Shown: positions 13,471-26,215, counted from the stretch's first letter. The stretch: 64,000 nucleotides of DNA from Hevea brasiliensis (GCF_030052815.1 NC_079505.1:70640324-70704323), one strand, 5' to 3'. Numbers and translations: made by a program. Notes: generated by a model from the letters alone, not told the origin.

Positions 13471-13629
13471 CAGTGTTGGGCCAAGCCTTGGCCCCCTCCC
13501 TCCGCTCCTGGAGGCTGGAGCATATAGCTTAACATAGAGACTGTGGATAGGTAATAAAAAGCAAAAAAACTACAAAAAAATCTTATAGAGAAGAAATTAT
13601 TTAGAGCTTTGGGTGCATTGTTACTTGCA

Positions 13630-14975
13630 TTATTATGACTTTTTTTTATTTGTGAAAGATAAAAGGATTTCATTAAGTATAAAGCAGTAAAAGAACAATA
13701 GAAGTCCAAGGCCCAAGGCCTCATTGTAGAAATGCACCCCTATGTAACCCAAATCAGCCAAAGCCTAAAAGATAAATACCAACCCATAACCCATACAAGA
13801 AAACCCTAGAAATTTTGAGTGGATTTTTTTTTTTTCGAAAATGCACCTCAATGTATTAAACAAGGCCCAATGGGCAGATACAACATCGTCTAATTACATA
13901 AAGCATAAAAGGGAAAAGCTCAAAACCTGCCTCATATAGCAATCCAACCCAAACCCGGATTACCAACAACAACCCAACAAAACCACCCAAACCTGCAAAC
14001 CATACTACCAATAGGAACAAGAAATCGCCATAGCCACCATGTAGCATCGCTGGACTTCCTATAGTTGGAGCTAGTATAGTAACTAGAGTTGGTATAGTAA
14101 TTCAAGGAGAAAATGATTAAAAGCAGCACAAACTGCATTCGCTGATACTCAAGATCAAGAACACCCCATCGTCGTTGGACCATCAACATGGGAGAAGAAT
14201 ATAGCAGAGGCCATGGCATCCTAACCATGGGAAAACCAGTAAAGAAATTTATGAGCATCGGCTCTAACCCTCGATACGCCATCCTAGAAGCCTTCTCTCA
14301 AATTGATAACCTACCCTTTCAAACGAATTAAGACCATTGGCACCAAATAGAGATGGAGCCACACGAACATGTTTTCCTCTTTCATAAAACGACACCACAG
14401 GACCACAAGAATCCCTCACCAAAGCCACTCATCCTGTAACAAAAAGCACAAATCTATACGAAGCCTCACTTATTGATGAGGAGGGCAACTATCCTCTAGG
14501 GAGGAGATGAAAACCATCCCTTATCCCGAAGGGCAAGAGATGGCACCAAACAACTGAGAAAATGAGGATCTGATTCACCAAAGAAAATCCAATCTTTGAA
14601 AGGAAAATCTCTCTCTAAACAAGTTAGAGAGAGGAAAGTCTTTATGTGAGTGGATTTTACCCATTTATCATAAGTCAAATAATAGAGAGACAAACGTGGA
14701 ATCGCCTGTAGTGCCTAGGTATTAGCAGCCAAAAGACATCAATCAAAGAAGCAAAGCAAAGGAAATCTAACAACTAGAAAGCAAGCAAGCTGTCATAGCC
14801 CAATCGAAAAAAGAAGATCCCCGAATAACAACCATCATCTTAGCCATCTACAAGGTCAAAAAGGAAACTAAGTTCAAGACTCTTCAAGGAGGCGACAGAG
14901 CTCATTTGGCAATCTCAAGAATCTCTTGCAGCCATTTGAGGGACCGAAGGCCAAACAATGTGTCCTTGTATAATG
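13630..14975 (-). mobile_element. LINE-like retroposon remnant, unit 2
   Basis: Counterpart of 5751-7085, with the same oligo-T boundaries (near 13641 and 13827) and scattered substitutions and small indels. No coding motif is recognisable. Confidence 0.4.
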
Positions 14976-15735
14976 AATAGTACTTATTAATTTCATTTAG
15001 TGTAAAATTGTTTAATAATAGGTTTTGTCTGCGGTTAAAAATCTCTTTTTTACATGGAAATTAGTTCCAAACAAGGAAATAAATCAATTTAGTATTATAT
15101 TTTAAATATTGAATGCAATTAATTATTTTTAAATTTTATAATAAATAGTGTCATTTCCGTTTAAGCATTAAAAGAAGTAATTGCTCTGTGCTAATAATGT
15201 TTCCTATTGCAGCTATTGATTAACCTTGATTTATAATTTCTTGAAAACAATGACGAAAAATTTATAAAAAATTTTTTTGTATAAATTATTATTATTATTA
15301 TTATCGAGTTATGTAAAAATTAATACATATGTAAGGGTGAAACTAGGTAGAGGCTTGGGGGCCTTTGCCCCAAAAGTTTTTAAAATTATAATTTTACTCA
15401 TTAATTTTAATATTTTTTTTGAAATTATTATTTGCCCCTTAAAAATTTTCAAAATTAAAATTTTACTTATAATTTTTTTAAAAGATTATTGTTTGTCCAT
15501 CAATATTTTTATTTTTATTTTGAAAAATCATTGATATAGTTATATTGCAAAAGCATGCAATACCATGAAACTAGTGAATGTTGTCAATGAATAATGCCTT
15601 AAATTAAAATTTTTTTTATTGTGAATGAAATTTAATAATAAAAAAAATCATTTAGCATATATAAGCATGAAACTAATTAAGTTGCAAATATAGATATTAT
15701 TTGTAGAATCAAAACTTTTATAAAATAGGATTTTG

Positions 15736-16818
15736 CTAGAATTACTTCTTAAAATAAGATTTTTCGTTTATCTTATTATATTCTAAACGAAAATATATAA
15801 TATGCAACAAAAACATCCAAAAGAGAATTAAAAAAACTTTTTAATATATAATTATCACTTTAAAAATGTAAAATAATATCATCTGAAGATGAAAAAGAAA
15901 TCAACATTTTATCAAGACATGCAATAATATTGTTGGAGACATAAAAATATTAAGTGGTAATATAATAATCTTTCATTACAATTGGAATTGAGAATAAAAT
16001 CACCTTGCATTAAAAATTGCCATTATCATACTTGATAATATGAAGACTTTATAGGGATAATAAAATCATTACCATGCGACTAACGTTACACAAAGAATAA
16101 AAAATTAAGACTCATATTAGTATAATTTTAATTATAGAATTTATTATTAGTGATTGAAATTTCACTTCTCAATAAATAATTATCATTTTCTGAAAATTTA
16201 AATTAAATTTTTATAAAATCTCAATTACTCAACTTGAATTGAACTGTGGACAGTATTTAAATATGATAGATCATGCATGTTTCTATAAATATGGAAATAT
16301 ATATTACATAGTAATATAAAATGTTAATTTGAATTAGTTATGATAAATTTTAGGTATTTAAAAAAATTAATTAATGGTTTATTAAAAATAAATTTTAAAA
16401 ACCAACAAGTGTTTAGTATGAGTGGTTCGACACTCTAATCATTTAAGCGGTGTCAAGTGTTTTATTTTCATGAATAGAAAAAATACCCATCGGCAGCGTT
16501 TTACCCATTAGTCCTTATCGTTGAACTAGATATATACCTATGGAATTTAAAAATAAAAATAAAAAAAAGAAATGAGTTTTAAAAATAAGACCTTGTATTC
16601 TTAAAAAAAAGAAAATGATCATTGTGCCTTAGCTTAATGGCATGGAATCATTTCTAAACTGTAAATCTCGAATTCAATAGATGTTAATTGTATGAAAAGA
16701 AAGTAAAAAAGTTTTCATTGATGCCATTCATGAGCAAAGCAACGGATGTTATTCTATATATTTGATAATTCTATCATTATAAGTAATACATGAACTTAAC
16801 AATAAGTTAATTACTCGA
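15736..16818. other. A+T-rich spacer 3' of the unit-3 BBE-like gene
   Basis: Counterpart of 7842-8924 and nearly identical to it. Noncoding. Confidence 0.7.
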
Positions 16819-18408
16819 TTAATTATGATTAGCATATCGTGGTGGAATACTTTGTTCATGATTGAAGAAATTATCGGGGTCAACTCTGGCTTTCACCTCT
16901 GTCAACCTGAAGAAGTTGTTCTTGAAATACTTGAGCCCATAAACTTTAGATGTCTTAAAGTCTGTATGGTTGCTTGGATTGCTACCAATATCAAGATCTC
17001 TATAGTTGAGAAAAGCCTCTCTTGGTTCCTTGGTCATGTATGGAGCCGTTGCATCATACATTTCTCTTAACAAATTTACCTGCTTTTCTGTATCAATCCC
17101 ATCTTTTTCTTCCCAATTCGTAGAATATAGAATCAAGAACCTGGTTCCAGCTCTATGAGGGAATGGACTGCTAGTTTCTGCAAGTTCACTCATTCTTCCT
17201 CCATAAGGGTTAAATTGCATGAACATCCGCCCCACTTTAAGCATCGACTTCCAAATTGCCTCAAGACCAGACTTTGGAATCACATCTTTTACATAATCAG
17301 ACTTAGCTTTGGAAAGGAATAGTGTTGTGTTATGTCTCTGGAGTAGAACATCAATGGGGGTTCCTTTGGGAAACTCTGCCCAGAAAAGTGTTGATTCTAT
17401 CCAGCTTACTTCATCGCAATCCTTTCGCTGCAAACCCAACTCAGGAAAGCTCTTATTAATCAATGGAAGAAGTCTGTCCGTTTTTCCAAGAAACATGCCA
17501 ATGAAAAGTACTTGAATCGTCTTCTCACCCTTGCGTGTACCGTTCGCAATTGTTGGCATTACTCTTATGAAAAGATCATTATCTAGCTCAGGAGCAACTT
17601 CCTGCCACCGATAAACGATGTCAGTTGCACCTTGTTCTAAAGTCCTGCCCACCCTGAATACGGTTACTTTTTCAGGAATTCTAACCAATTTGATCCTCCA
17701 AGAAAGAATGACCCCAAAGCTTGCTCCGCCACCACCTCTAAGTGCCCAAAATAGATCTTCTCCCATGGTTCGTCTGTCGAGAATTCTACCATTGGCATCA
17801 ACTATTCGTGCATCATCGATATTGTCCACAGAGAGACCAAATTTTCTCATCAAGTTCCCATATCCTCCTCCACTAAAGTGACCTCCAGTGCCTACAGTAG
17901 GGCAGATCCCAGCAGGAAAAGCATGGATGCTGCTTTGACTGGCAATCTGATAGTAAAGTTCACCAAGGGTTGCTCCTGCTTCAACCCATGCAGCTTCCTG
18001 GTAAGGCTGAACAACAATTTTGCGAAAATTGAACATGTCAAGGATGATAAATGGCACTTTTGATGTGTAGGAAAGACCCTCGAAATCATGGCCACCACTC
18101 CGAATCCTGATCTGCAAGCCATGAGACTTGGCACAAATAACAGTTGCTTGGACATGGGATTCATGTGTGGCGGCTATAATAGCAAGAGGTTTTGGGGTTG
18201 TAGGGGTCAGAAATCTCAGGTTTTTCACATAGGCTTCTAAGGTGGATTGAAAAGAGGGATCAGAAGGCTTATGTATGGCTTTTGCTATTGGGTTAGAGGA
18301 GTTAACATGAGTAGGAAGGCATTGGAGAAAGCTTTCCAAGGTTGAATCATCGCAAGCTGCTAAAGAAACTGAAATAATAAAAATGATAAAACATATTGAA
18401 ACCTTCAT
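16819..18408 (-). CDS. BBE-like FAD-linked oxidoreductase, unit 3 (intact, 529 aa)
   Basis: Complete intronless gene of the plant berberine-bridge-enzyme-like family (FAD_binding_4 followed by a C-terminal BBE domain). Residues 1 to about 18 form a hydrophobic signal peptide, predicting entry to the secretory pathway. His107 in SGGHD and Cys169 in the ICPT motif match the two residues that bind FAD covalently in characterised members, with the usual 62-residue spacing. C30 and C92 match the family's conserved disulfide pair. Tyr469 in LNYRD corresponds to the active-site Tyr of cannabinoid synthases, and the protein ends near the typical EQSIPP motif. N-glycosylation sequons lie at N36, N289, N360 and N480. 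The length is normal for the family. The start is supported by the signal peptide and a TATAAATA 53 bp upstream. Known relatives oxidise monolignols, oligosaccharides, alkaloid or cannabinoid precursors; the substrate here cannot be read from sequence. Confidence 0.93.
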   Translation of the reverse strand: MKVSICFIIFIISVSLAACDDSTLESFLQCLPTHVNSSNPIAKAIHKPSDPSFQSTLEAYVKNLRFLTPTTPKPLAIIAATHESHVQATVICAKSHGLQIRIRSGGHDFEGLSYTSKVPFIILDMFNFRKIVVQPYQEAAWVEAGATLGELYYQIASQSSIHAFPAGICPTVGTGGHFSGGGYGNLMRKFGLSVDNIDDARIVDANGRILDRRTMGEDLFWALRGGGGASFGVILSWRIKLVRIPEKVTVFRVGRTLEQGATDIVYRWQEVAPELDNDLFIRVMPTIANGTRKGEKTIQVLFIGMFLGKTDRLLPLINKSFPELGLQRKDCDEVSWIESTLFWAEFPKGTPIDVLLQRHNTTLFLSKAKSDYVKDVIPKSGLEAIWKSMLKVGRMFMQFNPYGGRMSELAETSSPFPHRAGTRFLILYSTNWEEKDGIDTEKQVNLLREMYDATAPYMTKEPREAFLNYRDLDIGSNPSNHTDFKTSKVYGLKYFKNNFFRLTEVKARVDPDNFFNHEQSIPPRYANHN

Positions 18409-18460
18409 TTTTGAGGGTGATGATTATTTTCTTCCTGCCTACACTTCATCTTTTAACTTG

Positions 18461-18468
18461 TATTTATA
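18461..18468 (-). promoter_or_regulatory. TATA box of unit-3 gene
   Basis: TATAAATA on the coding strand, 53 bp upstream of the ATG at 18408. Position and sequence match unit 2 and the 35.3-kb BBE-like gene. Confidence 0.75.
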
Positions 18469-18594
18469 GGCAAGGAGCAACCCAAATCTGTTATGCTGAG
18501 TTGGTGATATTTAATTGTATGTTACGGCATTTATGATATTGGCTGCCTGTTGGATTCTTATCGGGACCAGCCACTTTTTTTGTTTATTTACTTC

Positions 18595-18647
18595 CATGTG
18601 ATTCAATAGAATAGAATATTCCAAGCGGTTAATAGATAAATAAATAA

Positions 18648-18737
<90 letters not shown>

Positions 18738-18751
18738 TATTGAATCACATG
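18595..18751. repeat. (TA)n microsatellite between 19-bp inverted repeats
   Basis: An uninterrupted TA run (about 18652-18734) lies between CATGTGATTCAATAGAATA (18595-18613) and its exact reverse complement (18733-18751). Unit 2 has only the left-arm sequence and no TA expansion, and has about 20 bp more just before it. The pair could form a hairpin or cruciform about 190 bp upstream of the intact gene. Confidence 0.85.
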
Positions 18752-20777
18752 TATATATATAGTAATTGTATTTGTATATTTTTATTTACATTTTGTTATT
18801 TTGCCATTTCATATAATGTGCTAACATAGCATGGCATATCTACACTAAGTCCATAGTTCTATTGTTATTCATTTCACTTAGCATGTTATATTTTAAGTGG
18901 GGTGTATCAAAGTATATTATTAATCAAATTTAAATTAGATACATGCTAAATTTTTCCTATTTTATAATAATAAAAATTTTACTCATAAGAAAGAAAAAAC
19001 AGGTTATAGGGCATTTATGATAATATTTTTCTTGATATGTTTCTCGGATTCATGCCTATTATATACAATGCCCTGTCATTAATATAGTAATCAAGCGTAC
19101 CATATAGAGAGTTAAAGAAAGTTTTGCCACTAATACTATCGTCCCGTTTGAATTAAGGGAGATCAGGGGAAGATTAACAAAGTAATTTTCGGATAATTAA
19201 GCCATAATACCGAAAATTAAAAAGAAAATTATTTGTTATTTAGCAGGATGTGGCTTTTGGACATTTTAATTATGGAAATAACAGTACAGTATCACCTTTT
19301 GAGAAAGTAAATTTAAGAAAATAAAATGATTTGAGGGATCTGATATTATCTTATTTAATTATAAATGAAAGAAAACATAAATAAAAATATTTTTAGAACT
19401 TGAAATTATTGTATTTGGTTATTTTTAGAGCATTCTCTCAAGCTTGTACTTAAATATTAATCATTTCATGTTGTCGACTGGTAGAATATATCTAATGGAA
19501 TATATCTTAAAAATTGAACGAAAAATTAATTCTTTGAAATAATTAAATCACATAATATATTAAATCTTAAATTTTTAATTCTTTTTACTTTAACCGAATT
19601 AATGAGATTAGAATTGAATGAATTTCAATAGTTGTCCATGAATTTCAGTAGTTGTAATAGAGTTGTCTTGAATTTAAAAATACAATATAAAATTTCTTGA
19701 ATTTTAAAATTTTACACAATTTTTTTACTCTAATAAACAGTTAATACAATCCAGAGCGACGGTGACATGGACAATTTTTTATGCTCTCTGTAATAGTAGC
19801 AAATTAGTTATGATTTTCTTCGCAAATCAACCATGAAATAATTTCAACCGTATAAAATAATAAAAGGCTAGATGTATAGCAACTGATTAGAAGTATTTAT
19901 TATCACTCTGAATTATCCATATCAACTTATTATTTATAAATCAACAATTAAGAATTAGAAAAATTTTATGTATAAAATTTTAAAATTTAAAAAATTTTAT
20001 TATATATTTTTACGTTTAAGAACATCTTTATTTTAATCTCTAAAATTTGAGATAACTTATCTGATTGAAATTTGAAAACCTTGCTCGTGATAAGAATGAT
20101 TGAATTTTATGAGTGGTTAATACACACACGCTAATGCGTTATAATCAATAGTTGAATTTGACAATTTTGATCACTGAAATGGCAGATTGGTATAGAATTA
20201 TCAAAGATGATGCACGTGACATTTAGTTTTGTTGGAAAACTCAAAAATTGGTGCTTCCAGAAGTGGGCTTTTGTTTGTGTATTCCATTCCATCTATTGAC
20301 ATTTACAATCCCACATTTTCAAACTTAATTTCTTTTGTTTTAAAACATCCACTGTGGGCGGCCAGAAATTATGCCAAGAAGATTCATAAATTTTAAATAA
20401 TATCTAAATTGTTAAGCATTTATTTCTAAAAATAAAATGTTAAAAAATTTAAAAATTTTAGATTATAAAAAAAAATTAATAATCATAACAATTCTTATAA
20501 TATTTCTAGTTACTGCATGCATGCTTTTCTATGAACATTTAGCTTTGTCCTTCTTTTTATGATCATTCTATTATTCAAGTTAATTTTCTTTCATAAAAAT
20601 TACAAAACAAGAATTTCCGAAATTTGTTTTAACATTTAGATTATATTTTTTAATTCAAATACTATAGTTGATAAGCTTTCTTTGAAAATCAATTAATTTT
20701 GATGCTTTGTCTGATGTAATTTGGTAAAAAAATATATATATTAGTAAAATATTTATTTATATTATAAATTTAGTTAT
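18752..20777. other. A+T-rich spacer of unit 3, left of the RTE element
   Basis: Noncoding and nearly identical to 10760-12790 of unit 2. No gene is visible. Confidence 0.7.
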
Positions 20778-20796
20778 TATATATATACATAACATA
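20778..20796. repeat. Target-site duplication of RTE element, left copy
   Basis: TATATATATACATAACATA, repeated exactly at 24061-24079. The single-copy version is found in units 1 and 2. Confidence 0.9.
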
Positions 20797-23700
20797 ACTC
20801 CGCCTAAGTAGTTTGCGCTTAGCCGGTCCCAAGCCCAGATAAAGGAGGAGGGTTGCGGTAGGTGACAACCAGCGTAAAAATTTCGTCACACCCTATGATA
20901 TGGATTCAAATGATATAAACGTTGGGGCGTCCTCTACTAACGACGCGCTACATCGGAGCCCGGGTGTAGTGATAAATATGCAAGGGTGTAGGGCGTTCAC
21001 CGAAAGCGACGCGCCATGCCGGTGCCCGGGTGTGGTGTTAAGTGAGCAAGGGTTCCCACATCATGGACGGGTGTGGGTAAAGAAGTTAGTCCATAGGACA
21101 GATAGTAGAACAAATAGTGGAACAGAACACAAGATAGATATAGAAAACAATAGAAGATATCATAGAAGGAGACCAATTAGGAAGGAGCAGGATAGGAGGA
21201 GGATCAGGGTTGGTACTTGGAATGTTGGATCACTTACATGAAAATTAATGGAGCTTGTGGATACCTTGGAAAGGAGAAGGGTGAATATTGCTTGCATTCA
21301 GGAGACTAAATGGGTAGGAGAGAAAAGTAAGGACGTGGGTAATTCAGTACAAACCGTGGTTTACCTGGAAAGGAGAGAAACAAGAACGAGTGGGTATAAT
21401 CATAGACAGAACATTGAAAGACGCAGAGTAGTGTGAAAAGAGTAGGAGATAGAATTATACTAGTAAAGCTAGTACTAGAAGGAGAAACAATAAATATAGT
21501 TAGTGTTTATGCCCCACAAATAGGACTAGACAGTGAGAGTAAACAAAGGTTTTGGGAAGATATAGATGATTTAATGCAAAGCATACCGAATGAAGAGAAT
21601 GTTTTCATTGGTGGAGATTTGAATGGACATGTAGGAAGTGATAGACAAGGTTATGAGAATGTTCATGGAGGTTTTGGTTTTGGCAGTCGAAATGAGGAGG
21701 GAAAAAGGCATCCTGGATTTTGCTATGGCATACGACCTAATACTAGCAAATACCTACTTTATAAAAAGAGAGTCACATTTAGTGACTTTCAAAAGTGGGC
21801 AACATAGAAGCCAAATAGACTTCCTCTTAACCAGGAAGACAAATAGAGCTCTATGCAAGGATTGCAAGGTCATTCCAGGAGAGGCTTTAACCATCAACAT
21901 CGTTTGGTGGTCTTGGATGTCAAGTTTAGGAACAATTCAAGTAAGGTCAGAAGAAATAGTGTAGCTCGAACAAAGTGGTGGGAGTTCAAAGGAGTAAAGC
22001 AAGTGAAGTTCAAAAATGAGCTTCTCGAGTCTGAAGTATGGAAGTTGGATATGGAGGCCAATGATATGTGGACACAGATGGCATCAAATATTAGAGAAGT
22101 CGCTAGAAAAATACTTGGAGAGTCTAAAGGACATGGACCACCCTCAAAAGAGAGATGGTGGTGGAATGAGGAAGTACAAAAGGCAATGAAGAGAAAAAGG
22201 GAATAGTATAAGAAATTACCTAAATGTGATAATAATGAGGCATATGAACAGTACAAGATAGCAAAGAAAGAGGCAAAAAAGGCAGTTAGTCAAGCAAGAG
22301 CACAAGCCTTTGAAAAGTTATATGAGAAACTTGAAACTAAAGAAGGGGAGAAAGATATTTATAGATTAGCAAGGAGTAGAGAAAGGAAATGTCAAGATCT
22401 CAATCAAGTTAGGTGCATTAAGGATAAAGAAGGAAAAGTGTTGGTGAAAGATGAGGACATTAAAGAAAGATGGAGAAATTATTTTAATAATCTCTTTAAT
22501 AATAGTCAAAATGGTAATAGCGTGAATATAGATTATAGAACAATAGAAAAGAATGTAAATTATACTAGAAGGATTCGATCTTTAGAAGTAAAGGAAGCAC
22601 TTAAGAGAATGAAAGTGGGTAAAGCCTGTGGACCCGATGAAATACCAATTGAAGTGTGGAAGTATTTGGGAGATATGGGAGTGGCATGGTTAACTAAATT
22701 ATTTAATAAGATTCTAAACTCAAAGAAAATGCCTGATGAATGGAGGAAGAGTATTTTAGTACCTATTTTTAAAAATAAGGGAGACATACAGAGTTGCTCA
22801 AACTATAGGGGAATTAAACTCATGAGCCATACTATGAAGTTGTGGGAGAGAGTTGTGGAGCATCGACTACGTCATGATACTTCTATCTCTCTCAATCAAT
22901 TTGGTTTCATGCCCATCGTTCAACTATGGAAGCGATCTTTCTCATTAGAAGCTTGATGGAGAAATATAGAGATGTGAAGAAAGATCTACACATGGTTTTT
23001 ATTGATTTGGAGAAGGCTTATGATAGTGTTCCAAGAGAGATCTTATGGAATGTGTTAGAACAAAAGAGGGTATCTATTAGGTACATACAAGTATTGAAAG
23101 ATATGTATGAAGGAGCAACTACTATTGTGCGAAATGTGGTAGGGGACACAAGTGATTTTCCGATCTCAATTGGATTACACCAAGGATCACCATAAGCCCT
23201 TACCTTTTACATTAGTTTTAGATGAACTGACTAAACATATACAAGAGAGTATTCCTTGGTGCATGATGTTTATGGATGATATTGTTCGATAGATGAGACA
23301 CGAGAAGGAGTCAATAGGAAGCTAGAACTTTGGAGAAGTACTTTAGAGTCAAAGGGTTTTAAGTTAAGTAGAACGAAGATGTAATATATGCATTGCAAGT
23401 TCAAGAAGGCCAAACTGGTGATAGGGAAGGAGTTAGTTTGAATGGAGTGGTACTGTCCCAAAGTAATCACTTTAAATATCTAGGCTCACCTTCAAGTAGA
23501 TGGGGATGTTATGAGGAAGTTAGTAATATCATTAAAGCAGGATTGTTGAAGTTGAGACGTGACACTGGAGTTTTATGTTATCGTAAGATTCCAAATAAAT
23601 TAAAAGGAAAATTTTACCGCATGACCATACGAGGCTATGTTATATGGTAGTGAGTGTTGGGCACTGAAAGAGTCGTATGCATCTAAGATAAGAGTTGCAG

Positions 23701-24060
23701 AGATGAGAATGTTAAGGTGGATGAGTGGCCATACTAGACTAGATAAAGTCCGTAATGAGAATATCAGAGAAAAGGTAGGAGTGGTGCCAATTGAAGATAA
23801 GTTGAGAGAAGGGAGATTGAGGTGGTTTGGTCATGTGAAGCATAGACATGCGGAGGCTCCAGTTAGACAAGTAGAGCACATTAGGTTAGAGGATAGAAAG
23901 AAAAAAAGGGGTAGACCTAAATTGACTTGGAGGAGAGTAGTACAACATGACCTAGAAGCATTACACATTTCTGAGGATTTAACCCAAAATCGTTCAGAGT
24001 GGAAAAAGCGAATCCATATAGCCGACCCCAAATTTTTGGGATAAAGGCTTAGTTGAGTTG
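20797..24060 (+). mobile_element. RTE-clade non-LTR retrotransposon (3264 bp, decayed)
   Basis: The element lies between perfect 19-bp target-site duplications and is absent from the same place in units 1 and 2. It starts with a GC-richer 5' leader and ends with a short GTTGAGTTG-like tail rather than a long poly-A, as plant RTE elements do. It codes on the plus strand for an apurinic/apyrimidinic-type endonuclease followed by a reverse transcriptase. Its length is usual for a full-length RTE. The coding region is broken in several places, so it is dead. It landed in an A+T-rich site after units 2 and 3 had separated. Confidence 0.92.
20900..24042 (+). pseudogene. RTE endonuclease / reverse transcriptase polyprotein, multiply broken
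   Basis: Recognisable blocks in order: a gag-like or leader stretch; endonuclease motifs GTWNVGSLT (about 21211), QETKW (about 21299), SVYAPQ (about 21508) and GGDLNGHVG (about 21611); the endonuclease end QIDFLLTR (about 21818); then RT blocks including KACGPDEIP (about 22622), FKNKGD...NYRGI (about 22770), FIDLEKAYDSVPR (about 22998), HQGSP (about 23180), the catalytic FMDD (23269-23280) and an RTE C-terminal region with YGSECWALK and RLRWFGHV. Breaks seen: TGA at 21239, frame changes near 21350, 21715, 21890 and 22910, a TAG at 22204 and disruption right after HQGSP. FMDD in place of the common FADD or YADD is a known variant. No intact protein can be made. Confidence 0.9.
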
Positions 24061-24079
24061 TATATATATACATAACATA
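24061..24079. repeat. Target-site duplication of RTE element, right copy
   Basis: Exact copy of 20778-20796. The unit-2-like spacer sequence resumes directly after it. Confidence 0.9.
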
Positions 24080-24895
24080 TTAAAGTTTAAAATTTTTTGC
24101 TAGTTTGAAAAATTATAATAAATTTTATATATAATAAATAGAAGCAAATTTTATTATTATAATTATTATTTAAAGGAATAAAAATTATATATGTGACATC
24201 AAGGTATTGCATCAAATCCTTACATATAATTTACAAATTCAAAAGGAAAAAAATTAATATAAATCCTAGAAGGTTAGACTAGATAGCATAATAGTATAAG
24301 ATTAAAACAATAAAAATCACTGTTTAATTAAATTAAAAATTCATAAAAAATTAGAGATTAATAAAATAATAAATTAAAAAAATAAGATAAGAAATCTCAT
24401 TTAATTTGAGATGGTATAACAGAAAACTATTAAGCTAATTTATTTTTAATTTTTAATAATAATTACTAATAAAATTTCAATTTAAGAAATAAAATTTGAA
24501 TAAATAATTTTTAATTACCCTTTGGTACTTATTTATTAATAAGTAAATAACTCTAATGCTTTAACTTAAATTAAATTATAAATTCGTTCAAAAACAAAAA
24601 AAAATTGAGAAATTAATTAAACAAAATTATATAAACTATATTACATTTATTTAAAATTTTTATAAATATTTGAAAGGCCACAACTCCTAATCCTTATTGT
24701 CTTTCTTCTATCGACTTTTATATATTTATTTAAGGTTTTTTTTTTAGTGTTGGGCCAAGCCTTGGCCCACCCCCTCTGCTCCTGGAGGCTGGAGCTTATA
24801 GCTTAACATAGAGACTATGGATAGGCAATAAAAAGCAAAAAAATCTTATAGAGAAGAAATTATTTAGAGCTTTGGGTGCATTGGTACTTGTATTA
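24080..24895. other. A+T-rich spacer of unit 3, right of the RTE element
   Basis: Continues the unit-2 sequence (12808-13630), including the roughly 300-bp segment absent from unit 1. Noncoding. Confidence 0.7.
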
Positions 24896-24897
24896 TT

Positions 24898-26215
24898 ATG
24901 ACTTTTTTTTATTTGTGAAAGATAAAAGGATTTCATTAAGTATAAAGCAGTAAAAGAGCAATAAAAGTCCAAGGCCTAAGGCCTCATTGTAGAAATGTAC
25001 CCCTATGTAACCCAAGTCACCCAAAGCCTAAAAGATAAATACCAACCCATAACCCATCAAGAAAACCCTAGAAATTTTGAGTGGATTTTTTTTTTTTCAA
25101 AATGCACCTCAATGTATTAAACAAGGCCCAATGGCCAGATATAACATCGTCTAATTACATAAAGCATAAAAGGGAAAAACTCAAAACTTGCCTCACATAG
25201 CAATCCAACTCAAACCTGGATTACCAACAACAACCCAATAAAACCACCCAAACCTGCAAACCATACTACCAATAGAAACAAGAAATCTCCATAGCCACCA
25301 CGTAGCATCGCTGGACTTCCTATAGTTAGAGCTAATAGAGTAACTAGAGTTGGTATAGTAATTCAAGGAGAAAATGATTAAAAGCAGCACAAACTGCATT
25401 CGCCGATGCTCAAGACACCATCAACATGGGAGAAGAATATAGTAGAGGCCATGGCATCCTAACCATGGGAAAACCAATAAAGAAATTTATGAGCATCGAC
25501 TCTAACCCTCGATACGCCATCCTGGAAGCCTCCTCTCAAATTGATCACCTACCCTTTCAAACGAACTGAGACCATTGGCACCAAATAGAGATAGAGCCAC
25601 GTGAACATGTTTTCCTCTTTCATAAAATGACACCGCAGGACCACAAGAATCCCTCACCAAAGCCACTTATCCTGTAACCAAAACCACAAATCTATACAAA
25701 GCCTCACTTATTGATGAGGAGGGCACATATCCTCTAGGGAGGAGATGAAAACCATCCCTTATCCCAAAGCACAAGAGATGGCACCAAACAACTGAGAAAA
25801 TGAGGATCTGATACCCCAAAGAAAACCCAATCTTTGAAAGGAAAATCTCTCTCTAAATAAGTTAGAGAGAGAAAAGTCTTTATATGAGTGGATTTGACCC
25901 ATGTATCATAAGTCAAACAATAGAGAGACAAACGTAGAATCGCCTGCAGCGCCTAGGTATTAGCAGCAAAAAGACATCAATCAAAGAAGCAAAGCAAAGG
26001 AAATCTGGCAACTAGAAAGCAAGCAAGCTGTCATAGCCCAATCGAAAAAAGAAGATCCCCTAATAACAACCATCATCTTGGCCATCTACAAGGTCAAAAA
26101 GGAAACAAAGTTCAAGACTCTTCAAGGAGGCGACAGAGCTCATTTGGCAATCTCAATCTCTTGTAGCCATTTAAGCGACCGAAGGCCAAACAAGGTGTCC
26201 CTGTATAATGAATAG
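24898..26215 (-). mobile_element. LINE-like retroposon remnant, unit 3
   Basis: Counterpart of 13630-14975, with small private deletions (for example near 25412). Oligo-T boundaries are at about 24903 and 25087. No recognisable coding motif. Confidence 0.4.

Larger units (their letters stand above)
7842..15735. repeat. Tandem array unit 2 (about 7.89 kb)
   Basis: Second full unit. It is near-identical to unit 3 over almost its whole length and clearly less similar to unit 1. It has the TATAAATA promoter and the extra segment at 12897-13196, and lacks the RTE insertion of unit 3. The spacing between the start codons of units 1 and 2 is 7816 bp and of units 2 and 3 is 7896 bp. Confidence 0.93.
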
